Position numbers and translations under genes: made by a program
Notes under the pieces: generated by a model
Databases searched by the model: none
Told to the model about the DNA's origin: nothing
The model's input: only the letters and a program-made list of their open reading frames with translations
NCBI GenBank assembly: GCA_023474425.1
Contig: JAMCXX010000004.1
Span: 1 to 57,185, forward strand
Origin: Patescibacteria group bacterium
GTDB taxonomy: Bacteria; Patescibacteriota; WWE3; JAMCXX01
DNA length: 57,185 bases
Reading direction: 5' to 3'
Part shown: positions 6,966-14,311 of the stretch, piece by piece
Layout of the letters: each line of letters opens with the position of its first letter
Numbering within the stretch: the first letter of the stretch is position 1

Positions 6966-8752
6966 TAGTGTTCCCAAAAATCTGACGCCTTAACATCCAC
7001 CTCCACCTTAACCTTCTTTAAAAGTTGTCGGCCGGCATTAACCATTTCTTCACTAATCACTTTGGTCATGGCCGCAACATCGCTTTCCTTTGCTTCGGTC
7101 ACGATTTCGTCGTGCACCGTGTGGGTAATATAGGCATCCAAACCTTCTTTTTTAATTCTATCATAGATGTTAATAAGGGCATATTTAGTTATATCGGCAC
7201 TGCTACCCTGAATCGGCGTATTCTTACCCTGGCGTTCGATGTTGGCCAAAAGTCTTTCGTAATTGGGGTCGCCTTTATCGGGCATAATATACCAACGTTT
7301 GCGGCCGCTTAGAGTCTGGCTGTATCCGTCCTTAACCGCCTGCTTGCCGGCTTTATCTAACCAAGCTTTAACCCCCTCATAAGCTTTAAAATACTTATCC
7401 AGAAGAACCCGTGCTTCGTCCGGGCCCACACCAATCTGGGCGCCTATAGAGGCGGCTCCCCGCCCGTACATAAGACCAAAATTTATGGTCTTGGCTGCCG
7501 TTCTCATTTTTTTATCCACCTGTTCTTCCTTAACGTTGTACATGTTAACGGCAGTTTTCATATGCAAATCCTCACCTTTATCGAACGCGCCCAAAAAGAC
7601 TTTGTCGCCGGAAAGCTCGGCCATAATCCGCAGTTCAATTTGAGAGTAGTCGGCCACCACAAGTTTGTAGCCCTCGGCCGGAATAAAGCAGCCGCGAAAC
7701 GACGAGTCCTGGGGAATCTGCTGCAAATTGGGGTTGCTGCAGGCGAAACGGCCGGTGTCAGCACCGATCTGCATAAAATCCGGGTGAATCCGCTTGGTCT
7801 TTTTGTGAATTTTTTCCAAAAAATTTTCCCCGAAGGCGGTAATCAATTTTTCCGCTTCCCGGTATTGCAGCATAAGCTGGGCTACTGGGTGGTTAACTTT
7901 GCGTAAAACGGCCTCTCCGGTGGAGGGCAGGTCGATACCCAGTTTTCTAAAGGCTTCAACGATTTGAATTGGCGAATTTAGATTAAGGACTTTGTCGCTT
8001 GAGCCAAAAAGATCAACCTGCTGAATTTTATAGTAAGGTTTAAGTTCGCGCTGAATCTGTACCACAATTTCGTCGCGCCGCGCCTTTAGGGCTTCAATAT
8101 TTTGATGCCATTTTTTAACGTCAATGCGCGTGCCCCGAAGCTCCATTTCGGCTACCACCGGCAGAAGCCTAAATTCCAGCTTGGAAACCTCAATGAGTTT
8201 CTGTTTTTTTATTTCCTCGAACTGTTTTTTAAAAATCGGAAAAAGAACCAAAACATCCAAGGCCGCATACTTAAGATGCTTTTGGGTTATACGGCCGGTT
8301 AAACCCACCTCCTGCCAGTTATAATTTTCGTAGTCTTTATCGAGGGTTATGTTTAAATATTTTTTGGCAATAGCCCCTAAGGAATTCTCGCGAATGAGAC
8401 CCGTGGTCAAAATTCTTTCGGCCAACATTGTGTCATAGATGTTGTTAATGCTAAAACCTTTCGAAGCTTTAAGGGCCTCATAATCAAATTTACCGTTTTG
8501 CAGAAGTTTAAGAATTCTTTCGTCGAGCAGTATTTCTTTAAGCGGCGTAAGGTCGAGTTTTCCGTTAAAAACATAGGCCTTGTCCTCGGTGCCGATCTGA
8601 AGTAAAAGTACCTTTAAGGTGTAGGGATCCAGTGCGTCGGCTTCCAAATCCACGGCCAAAACTGCCTCGCGGGAAAGAACTGCCGCGGTCTTGTTAAGCT
8701 CTTCCTGCGTTTCGATGTATTCAAAATTTGGGTTCTTTATATCAATGGGCAT
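6965..8752 (-). CDS. polA: DNA polymerase I without 5'-3' exonuclease domain
   Basis: A 595-residue A-family polymerase. The N-terminus is a DEDD 3'-5' exonuclease: VDLEADAL (D35, E37), NGKFDYEAL, and YAALDVLVL, so proofreading residues look intact. The polymerase domain has motif A DYSQIELR, motif B RTAAKTINFGLMYG and motif C HDEI. The N-terminal flap-exonuclease domain (about 300 residues) of standard PolA is absent, as in many CPR and phage forms. Role: repair synthesis and Okazaki fragment filling, with primer removal needing another nuclease. Between gatB and clpE in the leftward run. Confidence 0.93.
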   Translation of the reverse strand: MPIDIKNPNFEYIETQEELNKTAAVLSREAVLAVDLEADALDPYTLKVLLLQIGTEDKAYVFNGKLDLTPLKEILLDERILKLLQNGKFDYEALKASKGFSINNIYDTMLAERILTTGLIRENSLGAIAKKYLNITLDKDYENYNWQEVGLTGRITQKHLKYAALDVLVLFPIFKKQFEEIKKQKLIEVSKLEFRLLPVVAEMELRGTRIDVKKWHQNIEALKARRDEIVVQIQRELKPYYKIQQVDLFGSSDKVLNLNSPIQIVEAFRKLGIDLPSTGEAVLRKVNHPVAQLMLQYREAEKLITAFGENFLEKIHKKTKRIHPDFMQIGADTGRFACSNPNLQQIPQDSSFRGCFIPAEGYKLVVADYSQIELRIMAELSGDKVFLGAFDKGEDLHMKTAVNMYNVKEEQVDKKMRTAAKTINFGLMYGRGAASIGAQIGVGPDEARVLLDKYFKAYEGVKAWLDKAGKQAVKDGYSQTLSGRKRWYIMPDKGDPNYERLLANIERQGKNTPIQGSSADITKYALINIYDRIKKEGLDAYITHTVHDEIVTEAKESDVAAMTKVISEEMVNAGRQLLKKVKVEVDVKASDFWEH

Positions 8753-8820
8753 AAGAAACTTATACGGAACTTAATAGAGAATAGACCCTCCTTAAAAAAA
8801 TTTAAAGGGAAAAATCTATT

Positions 8821-10395
8821 TTACTTGAGGAGGTCTTTAAGGACGGAAGCGGCTAACTGCGGTTCGGCCCGGCCGCGCGAGATTTTCATTACCTGACCTA
8901 CCAAAAACTGCAGACTTTCCTTCTTGCCGTTTTGGTACTCCGAAACTGCCCGCTCGTTTTGTTCGACAGCTTCCCGGCAAACCTCGGCCAACTCCTCATG
9001 TTTCAGCGTTTCCTGCTCCTTTTCTTGAACCAGTTTTTGAACCAGATCTTTAGGATTTAAGTTCGCGAAGTCAAGCCTTTTGTTAACCAGGACACCGGAC
9101 AGTTTAGACACGGGATAATCTTTCTGCAGAGCTTCCGCAGCGGCCGTCTCAAAATAAGCGGCCAAGTTTTTATTCTCTACAATTATTACGGCCTCCGTCT
9201 CCTTAATCGACCAGTCTCTAATGTATCTCACAACTTTTGCCTCAGGCAATTCGGGGATTTGAGATTTGAGATTTGAGATTTGAGATTTCGTAAAGTGCAT
9301 TGGGGGAACGTCAGGCTCGGGAAAATAGCGGTAGTCGTGGGCTTCTTCTTTGCTCCTTTGAAGCACCGTCATTTTTTTGGCTTCGTTATACCCCATCGTG
9401 GCCTTATTACCGGCCTTTTTCTGCTCGCGCGTCTTTAGGAATTCTTCGGACTGTCTTTTTATTTCGTATTCCAAAGCCTGCTTAACAAATTTGAAAGAAT
9501 TAATGTTCTTAATTTCAACTAACGGGGTATAAGAAACTTCCTTCCTCTTCCAATAATTCTGCCCTTCGTCCGTCATTCTGGCTTGGGCGCTCAGCACCCC
9601 TTGTCCAGAATCGATGCTGGACCTGCCTGCCGGCAAGGCAGGATCCCCCGGCATGACACCCTCTGAGGTTATCTCACTCCGACTCAACGAAACAGATTCC
9701 GTGACCTTCAAATTAATGGTTGGCTCCAGTCTCATTGACCCCTTTTCCATGTCCGCATCAGAAATACCCAGGTATCTCACAATCAACTGAAGTTTCTTAA
9801 GATAATCAACAACTTCTTCGGTTGACTTAAAGTCCGGTTCGGTCACAATTTCCACCAGCGGCACCCCACTGCGGTTAAAATCCACTAAAGATACGTCTTT
9901 AGGGCCTTGGTAATTGGGTATTTGGTCGGAGTGCAAAAGTTTCCCTGTATCCTCCTCCATATGCACGCGGTTAATTCGAATAGTTTTACCTCTACCCTGC
10001 CCTTCGTCATGCTGGGCGACTCCAGCATCTGCCCCTTTAGATTCTGGAGTCCTTGCCCTGCTCGTCCCTAGAATGACGATTGAGCCATTCACGCAGAATG
10101 GTTTGGCATACTGACTAATCTGGTACCCTTTTGGTAAATCCGGGTAAAAGTAGTTCTTCCTCTCAAAGTACGAATCTTCGTTTACCCGGCAGTTGAGGGC
10201 TAATCCTAACATTATGCACCATTCAACCGCCTTTTTATTGGGCACTGGCAGGGCTCCCGGCAACCCTAAACAGACCGGGCAGGTGTTGGAATTAGGTTCT
10301 CTGCCAAAGTGGTCGGCCGGGCAGCCGCAAAACATTTTGCTTTTTGTTTTTAGTTCCACGTGGACTTCCAGTCCGATAATCGGTTCAAACTGCAT
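8821..10395 (-). CDS. gatB: Asp-tRNA(Asn)/Glu-tRNA(Gln) amidotransferase subunit B, with inserts
   Basis: GatB binds mischarged tRNA and activates the Glu/Asp side chain with ATP for transamidation. The ATG at 10395 (MQFEPIIGLEVH) is preferred over a TTG 6 codons upstream. Conserved segments include PNSNTCPVCLGLPG, YFYPDLPKGYQISQY, VHMEEDTGKLLH, LVEIKNINSF and DYRYFPEPDVPP, and the C-terminal YqeY-like tail. At about 524 residues it is some 45 longer than usual. The excess is two stretches, about residues 106-130 and 246-274, that coincide with palindromic DNA at 10005-10078 and 9572-9657; a third region (about 369-380) is a tandem 7-nt repeat. All keep the frame open, so the gene appears functional. 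Confidence 0.93.
   Translation of the reverse strand: MQFEPIIGLEVHVELKTKSKMFCGCPADHFGREPNSNTCPVCLGLPGALPVPNKKAVEWCIMLGLALNCRVNEDSYFERKNYFYPDLPKGYQISQYAKPFCVNGSIVILGTSRARTPESKGADAGVAQHDEGQGRGKTIRINRVHMEEDTGKLLHSDQIPNYQGPKDVSLVDFNRSGVPLVEIVTEPDFKSTEEVVDYLKKLQLIVRYLGISDADMEKGSMRLEPTINLKVTESVSLSRSEITSEGVMPGDPALPAGRSSIDSGQGVLSAQARMTDEGQNYWKRKEVSYTPLVEIKNINSFKFVKQALEYEIKRQSEEFLKTREQKKAGNKATMGYNEAKKMTVLQRSKEEAHDYRYFPEPDVPPMHFTKSQISNLKSQIPELPEAKVVRYIRDWSIKETEAVIIVENKNLAAYFETAAAEALQKDYPVSKLSGVLVNKRLDFANLNPKDLVQKLVQEKEQETLKHEELAEVCREAVEQNERAVSEYQNGKKESLQFLVGQVMKISRGRAEPQLAASVLKDLLK
9256..9288. repeat. Tandem 7-nt repeat inside gatB
   Basis: GATTTGA is repeated about 4.7 times. In the coding direction it gives KSQISNLKSQI just before the conserved PELP of GatB. 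Because 7 is not a multiple of 3, gain or loss of one unit would shift the frame; only changes by three units keep it. Confidence 0.9.
9572..9657. repeat. Palindromic element translated within gatB (second insert)
   Basis: GTCATTCTGG at 9572 pairs with CCGGCATGAC at 9648 (8 of 10), with an inner GCCTGCCGGCAAGGC-like hairpin. In the gatB frame it encodes about 29 residues (MPGDPALPAG...AQARM) between GSMR and VEIKN, where GatB normally has only a short linker. It shares sequence with the element at 10005-10078, including the flank CTGCCCTTCGTC. Confidence 0.8.
10005..10078. repeat. Palindromic element translated within gatB (first insert)
   Basis: CGTCAT at 10005 pairs with ATGACG at 10073, and GACTCCAG with CTGGAGTC inside. 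In the gatB frame it encodes about 25 residues (GTSRARTPESKGADAG...) between NGSIVIL and KTIRINRVHMEEDTG, where relatives have a short turn. Same family as 9572-9657. Confidence 0.8.
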
Positions 10396-10418
10396 AATTT
10401 TAACTGACTCCAACTAAC

Positions 10419-10449
10419 GTCATCCTGAGGTCTACGACCCGAAGGATCT
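10419..10449. repeat. Short palindromic repeat at gatA-gatB junction
   Basis: GTCATCCTGAG...CGAAGGATCTA is a half-size member of the GTCATCCTGAGC/GAAGGATCT type of repeat. Its edge overlaps the gatA stop codon (10448-10450) and it fills the spacer before gatB. Confidence 0.6.
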
Positions 10450-11836
10450 AACCATTCGGCCTTTCCTTATGCCACTCAGTTGATTGTTCATAATGGTAAG
10501 CCACCCGCAAAACCAATTCCTCCGAAAGCTTGGGACCTATTAGGTCTAAACCCACCGGCATTCCTTCACTAAAACCACACGGGACGGAAATACCTGCCAG
10601 ACCGGCAATGGAACTCGGCTCCACCAAAACGTCCGCCATTTCCCCAAACATTGACTGCCCCCGGCTTACTCCCACCGGCAACGCTATCGTCGGCGAAACC
10701 GGGCCAGCTATGAGGTCGACTTCGGAAAAAGCCCGGTTAAAATCATTAATAATTAAAGTCCTTACTTTTTCCGCCGTTTTGTAGTAGGCGTCATAGTATC
10801 CGGCCGAAAGGGCGTAAGTTCCTAGCATAATCCGCCTTTTGGCCTCCGGACCAAACGCTTCGCGCCCTTCTCCATACCGTATTCCGTCATATCTGGCCAA
10901 GTTACTGGAAACCTCACTACGTTGAATAATAGTGTAAACGGCAATGGAATATTTGGGATCCAGTAGGGAAATCTCTTTAACCAAGCAACCCAGCGTCTCC
11001 AGTTGCTTTACAGCCTCCATAACCTTTTGGGAAACTCCGTTTTCTACCCCTTCAAAATATTCCTTCGGCACTCCAATTTTTAATCCGCCGACGGAATCAT
11101 TGAGCCGGGCGGTATAATCGGGAACTTCGTCCGGCAAAGACGTGGCGTCATAAACATCGTGGCCGGCTAAAATGCTTAAGAGAAATGCCGCATCCCAAAC
11201 TGTTTTGGTAATCGGGCCGGGGCTGTCGGTGGACGAAGCCATAGCCACAATTCCGTAGCGCGAAACACGCCCGTAACTGGGCTTAAACCCAACCACCCCG
11301 CACCAGCCGGCAGGCTGGCGAATGGAACCGGCCGTTTCCGTGCCCACCGCCGCCAAGCACAAGTCGGCGGCTACGGCCGCCGCCGACCCGCCGGAGGATC
11401 CGCCCGGCAAACGCGTCAAATCCCAGGGATTTAAGGTCGGACCAAAGTCCGATGTTTCCGTGGACGAGCCGTGGGCCCAGGCGTCCATATTAGTTTTCCC
11501 CAACAAAAACGCCCCGGCTCTAATTAGCTTTTCCGCGATCGTGGCGTTGTATTGAGGTTTATAATCCTTCAAAACGCTGGAAGATGCGGTTGTTTTAAAA
11601 TCTTTGGTGAGAATGTTGTCCTTTAGAGCTAGAGGTAAGTCCTTTAATACCGAGTCACTACGCGGTTCAATACTGTTAATTTCGTCTAAGCTTACTGAAC
11701 TTAAATAAGCACGAACTTTAGAATCTCTTTGCGAAATGGCCGCAAGGCAGTCCACCACAACATCTCGGCCGCTAAATTCTCCATTGGTTATTCCTTCCAA
11801 TGCCTCTTTTAGTGTAAGATTATTAAGACCCGTCAT
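10448..11836 (-). CDS. gatA: Asp-tRNA(Asn)/Glu-tRNA(Gln) amidotransferase subunit A
   Basis: A 462-residue amidase-signature enzyme that releases ammonia from glutamine and passes it to GatB. The catalytic triad is intact and correctly spaced: K72 (LALKDNI), cis-Ser S147 (PGGSSGGSAAA) and nucleophile S171 (GTETAGSIRQPA). The length is typical of the family, slightly short. Its ATG overlaps the gatC stop by 4 bases. The stop codon lies inside a palindromic repeat, so the very C-terminus (HKERPNG) may have been set by the repeat. With gatB and gatC it forms the full trimer; presence of GatCAB usually means GlnRS and/or AsnRS is missing. Confidence 0.95.
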   Translation of the reverse strand: MTGLNNLTLKEALEGITNGEFSGRDVVVDCLAAISQRDSKVRAYLSSVSLDEINSIEPRSDSVLKDLPLALKDNILTKDFKTTASSSVLKDYKPQYNATIAEKLIRAGAFLLGKTNMDAWAHGSSTETSDFGPTLNPWDLTRLPGGSSGGSAAAVAADLCLAAVGTETAGSIRQPAGWCGVVGFKPSYGRVSRYGIVAMASSTDSPGPITKTVWDAAFLLSILAGHDVYDATSLPDEVPDYTARLNDSVGGLKIGVPKEYFEGVENGVSQKVMEAVKQLETLGCLVKEISLLDPKYSIAVYTIIQRSEVSSNLARYDGIRYGEGREAFGPEAKRRIMLGTYALSAGYYDAYYKTAEKVRTLIINDFNRAFSEVDLIAGPVSPTIALPVGVSRGQSMFGEMADVLVEPSSIAGLAGISVPCGFSEGMPVGLDLIGPKLSEELVLRVAYHYEQSTEWHKERPNG

Positions 11837-12135
11837 CCCAGTATCCTTTTAACCACAAAATATCCGCCATGCGTATTCTTGCAATTAGAAAGCGCCTCTT
11901 TTTGAGGAAGTATTCTTTTTGAATCAATCACATCCTCCCTAAAAATATCTCTTAACCCCGAAATCTGACTCGTTTCGCTCAAGTTTTTTATTTTTAAATT
12001 AAGCTTTGACAAAATATTAATATGGGAAATTGTGTCGGAAAGTTCCACGGCAAGTTTCCCTGTCTCTTCATCCGACAAAGGGAGTTTTGCCAAATCGGCG
12101 ATGTGTTTTACTTCTTCTTTGGAAATTTCAGTCAT
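11833..12135 (-). CDS. gatC: Asp-tRNA(Asn)/Glu-tRNA(Gln) amidotransferase subunit C
   Basis: A 100-residue GatC, the small chain that wraps around GatA and GatB and stabilises the complex. The family N-terminus EISKEEVKHIADLAKLPLSDEE and the middle segment REDVIDSKRILPQKEAL are recognisable, as is the C-terminal GGYFVVKRIL, which matches the usual end of the family (G-x-F-x-V-P-x-V/I-L). It overlaps gatA and the upstream gene by 4 bases each, so the four genes are one translationally coupled unit. Confidence 0.93.
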   Translation of the reverse strand: MTEISKEEVKHIADLAKLPLSDEETGKLAVELSDTISHINILSKLNLKIKNLSETSQISGLRDIFREDVIDSKRILPQKEALSNCKNTHGGYFVVKRILG

Positions 12136-12518
12136 AATCTTATTCCCAAATCCCTAAATCCCTCTTTAAAATTTTCCACAGCTTCGGTTGTTATAAAATG
12201 CGGCGGGTCGTAGTCAATCTCATGAACCAGGCTGTTGCGTACTTTGTGCGCCTGCCATACTCTGTCGTAAACAGGCCGGCTAAAACGATCGGATGCATTC
12301 TTTAGGCGCTCACCCATGGTCTGCCCGTCAACAATTTTAGACAAAGCAAAATCCATGAGCTTATCGCCGCGGCTTACGGCTTCTTTAAGAGAACTGGGTT
12401 TGGCCAGCTTAACCAAAGACTCAATCTGCACCCACTCATCGGTAACTTTCCTTTCGTCCAACGAAGAGAGCTGTCTTCTAGCAATCCGTCCGGGTTTTAA
12501 AAAATCAAAAAATCCCAT
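12132..12518 (-). CDS. Conserved hypothetical protein with HEPN-like R-x4-H motif
   Basis: A 128-residue, mostly helical protein. The pattern of an N-terminal basic helix, a central DKLMDFALSKI...TMGERLKNA and VWQAHKVRNSLVHEIDYD, then a helical tail resembles a common unnamed CPR family. RNSLVH fits the R-x4-6-H signature of HEPN domains, many of which are RNases or nucleotide-transfer partners; whether it is catalytic here is unknown. It overlaps gatC by four bases, so it is co-translated with the amidotransferase. An N-terminal FFDFLKPGRIARR could bind membrane or nucleic acid. Function not established. Confidence 0.8.
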   Translation of the reverse strand: MGFFDFLKPGRIARRQLSSLDERKVTDEWVQIESLVKLAKPSSLKEAVSRGDKLMDFALSKIVDGQTMGERLKNASDRFSRPVYDRVWQAHKVRNSLVHEIDYDPPHFITTEAVENFKEGFRDLGIRL

Positions 12519-12534
12519 GTTTTACTTAATGTTA

Positions 12535-12633
12535 GGGCGCAGTGTTGGTTTTGCAGCGAGCGTTGAGGGGGAGCCGTCAGTCCGCAGACTGAGGGAGGAC
12601 TCCTTGAGCGAGTCGCAAAACTGACACGAGCCC
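12535..12633. repeat. Structured palindromic element, copy A
   Basis: Spacer between htpX and the HEPN-like gene. Outer helix: GGGC, GTGT and GTTTTGC on the left pair with GCAAAAC, ACAC and GCCC on the right. Inner helix: CCGTCAGTC with GACTGAGGG (one mismatch). Between them lie conserved strands AGCGAGCGTTGAGG and TTGAGCGAGTC plus a short GGAG/CTCC pairing. Copies B (37988-38073) and C (55937-56022) share the conserved strands but have different, still complementary helices. Confidence 0.85.
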
Positions 12634-12637
12634 GACT

Positions 12638-13540
12638 TTACATTGATCTAAGTATCTTTATTCTCTCCTCCAGCGGCGGGTGAGTGTCAAAAAGCCCGGC
12701 AAACCATCCGCTCAAATTCTTGCCCTTAAAGGGATTAACAATGTAGAGGTGGGCCGTGGCTTTGTTGGCCACGGAAAGCGGGCGGCTGTCACCTTTAAGC
12801 TTTTCTAATGCCGAGGCTAAACCTTCGGGAAACCTGGTTACCAAAACCCCGTCGGCGTCGGCCAAAAGCTCCCTTTTGCGGGAAACGGCCAACTGGATTA
12901 GTGTAGCAAAAAGCGGTGAAAGCAGGGCTAAAACCACGGCAATTAAAAAGATGACTGCGCCCGCCTGACCCTCCTCGCGGTCATCGCGCCTTCGACCGCC
13001 CCACCAAAGCGACTGCAGAAACCAATCCGAAAGCAGAGTAATCATACCCGCTAACACCGCCACCAAAGCCATATACCGTACATCGTAATTTTTAATGTGG
13101 GAAAGCTCGTGCGCCGTTACACCCTCAAGTTCAACCCGATCTAGCCTTTCCACAATACCCGAAGTGTAGCAAACCACGGCGTGCTGCGGGTCGCGGCCGG
13201 TAGCAAAGGCATTCATAGCCGGGTCGTTAATCATAAAAACACGGGGCTTGGGCAGACCGGCGCCAATGGCTACCGCCTCCACCAAATTATGTAAAGTGGG
13301 ATTCTCCAGTGGCAAAACCTCCCGCGCGCCCGACACTGCCAGCACAATCTTATCGCTGTAATAAAAGCTTCCCAGCGAGGCCAAAACCGAGAAAACAAAG
13401 GCAAAGATTATTAAACCCTGGCCGTAGCCGAAAACATAACCAAAAACGTAACCCAAAGCGGTAATCAAAAAAATAAAAACTGCTACGAGCAAAATACTTT
13501 TCCGCTTATTTTCGGCAATTTCTCTATAAATTGTTGGCAT
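12638..13540 (-). CDS. htpX: Membrane zinc metalloprotease HtpX (M48)
   Basis: A 300-residue inner-membrane protease for quality control of membrane proteins. From the ATG at 13540 (MPTIYREIAENKRKS) there are two N-terminal membrane segments (about 15-60), then the catalytic helix VTAHELSHIKN with the HExxH zinc motif, two more membrane segments around a Gly/Arg-rich loop (WWGGRRRDDREEGQ), and RKRELLADADG supplying the third ligand Glu. The C-terminal THPPLEERIKIL matches the family. It lies downstream of lemA, a common pairing, but the two are separated by about 200 bases of palindromic repeat. Confidence 0.93.
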   Translation of the reverse strand: MPTIYREIAENKRKSILLVAVFIFLITALGYVFGYVFGYGQGLIIFAFVFSVLASLGSFYYSDKIVLAVSGAREVLPLENPTLHNLVEAVAIGAGLPKPRVFMINDPAMNAFATGRDPQHAVVCYTSGIVERLDRVELEGVTAHELSHIKNYDVRYMALVAVLAGMITLLSDWFLQSLWWGGRRRDDREEGQAGAVIFLIAVVLALLSPLFATLIQLAVSRKRELLADADGVLVTRFPEGLASALEKLKGDSRPLSVANKATAHLYIVNPFKGKNLSGWFAGLFDTHPPLEERIKILRSM

Positions 13541-13598
13541 ACTTAAATTGAATTTCCACCACGAACACCACCCACAAATTATCACGAAACCTGAAGTC

Positions 13599-13688
13599 TG
13601 TCATTGCGAAGCGTTCGGCCTGAAGCAATCTTTCCCAAACGACATCCTAGTCTGCATCAGAGATCGCCACACTACGCTCGCGATGACA
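13599..13688. repeat. Palindromic repeat (TGTCATTGCGA type) between lemA and htpX
   Basis: TGTCATTGCGA at 13599 pairs with TCGCGATGACA at 13678 (10 of 11), and GAAGCAATCT pairs imperfectly with AGAGATCGCC. This type of CATTGCGA...GCAATCT...CGCAATGAC palindrome is widespread in several bacterial groups. It interrupts the lemA-htpX spacer, adding about 90 bases. Confidence 0.75.
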
Positions 13689-13742
13689 ATATCGATCCAC
13701 GCTGATTCCGCAAAGGAGTTCGTGGAAAAAGCCTGCCTTAAA

Positions 13743-14306
13743 CTAAAACTGCACCTTAACGTCAGCTTTTTCTTCCTCCGGAGCGGCAAAATACTCCGCC
13801 TCCTTAAAGCCCAAACTTGAAGCCAAAACCACCGCCGGAAAAAGTTTAATCTTCGTGTTATAGTCGGCTGCATTGCTGTTATAGAACTGGCGGGCATAGG
13901 CGATTTTTTCCTCAATACCGGTAACCGATTCCATAAGAGATGAGAGCTCGCCGTGGGACTTAATATCCGGGTAGGCTTCCACACTTACTTTAATATCTCT
14001 CATCATTGAAGAAAGCTGATTCTCCAACTGGGATCGGCTGGCCACATTGGCGCCGGAATTTTGGGCCTCAATCGCCTGCGAACGCAAGCGAGCAACCTCG
14101 GTAAACACCTTTTCATCTAAATTAGTGGCTTTCCTAGCCGTTTCCACTAAATCTGGCAAAAGGTCGTAACGCTTTTTTAGCTGTACGTCAATGTCTTTTA
14201 AACTCTGGTCAACCCGGACTCTAGCCGTCACCAAATCGTTGTAGAGGAAAAAAACATATAAGACAGCCGCCGCCAAAATAATCAAAACAATTAATTCGAT
14301 TGACAT
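13743..14306 (-). CDS. lemA: LemA family membrane protein
   Basis: A 187-residue protein with one N-terminal membrane helix (IELIVLIILAAAVLYVFFLY) followed by the conserved LemA helical bundle: YNDLVTARVRVDQSLKDIDVQLKKRYDLLPDLVETAR, a family hallmark, and AYARQFYNSNAADYNTKIKLFP near the C-terminus. The ATG at 14306 is favoured because GGTGAT precedes it; a GTG at 14315 is possible. Biological role of LemA is not settled; it is often next to HtpX or TPM-domain proteins. It directly follows polX. Confidence 0.92.
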   Translation of the reverse strand: MSIELIVLIILAAAVLYVFFLYNDLVTARVRVDQSLKDIDVQLKKRYDLLPDLVETARKATNLDEKVFTEVARLRSQAIEAQNSGANVASRSQLENQLSSMMRDIKVSVEAYPDIKSHGELSSLMESVTGIEEKIAYARQFYNSNAADYNTKIKLFPAVVLASSLGFKEAEYFAAPEEEKADVKVQF

Positions 14307-14311
14307 TTTTA

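Noticed and set aside
9256-9288. CRISPR-like array
   Set aside because: A contiguous 7-nt tandem repeat without spacers; no CRISPR array or cas gene is seen in the window.
13695-13742. Shared word GTTCGTGGA near 13716 and 34618 as a separate repeat family
   Set aside because: Only about 10-15 bases shared; not enough to claim a family.
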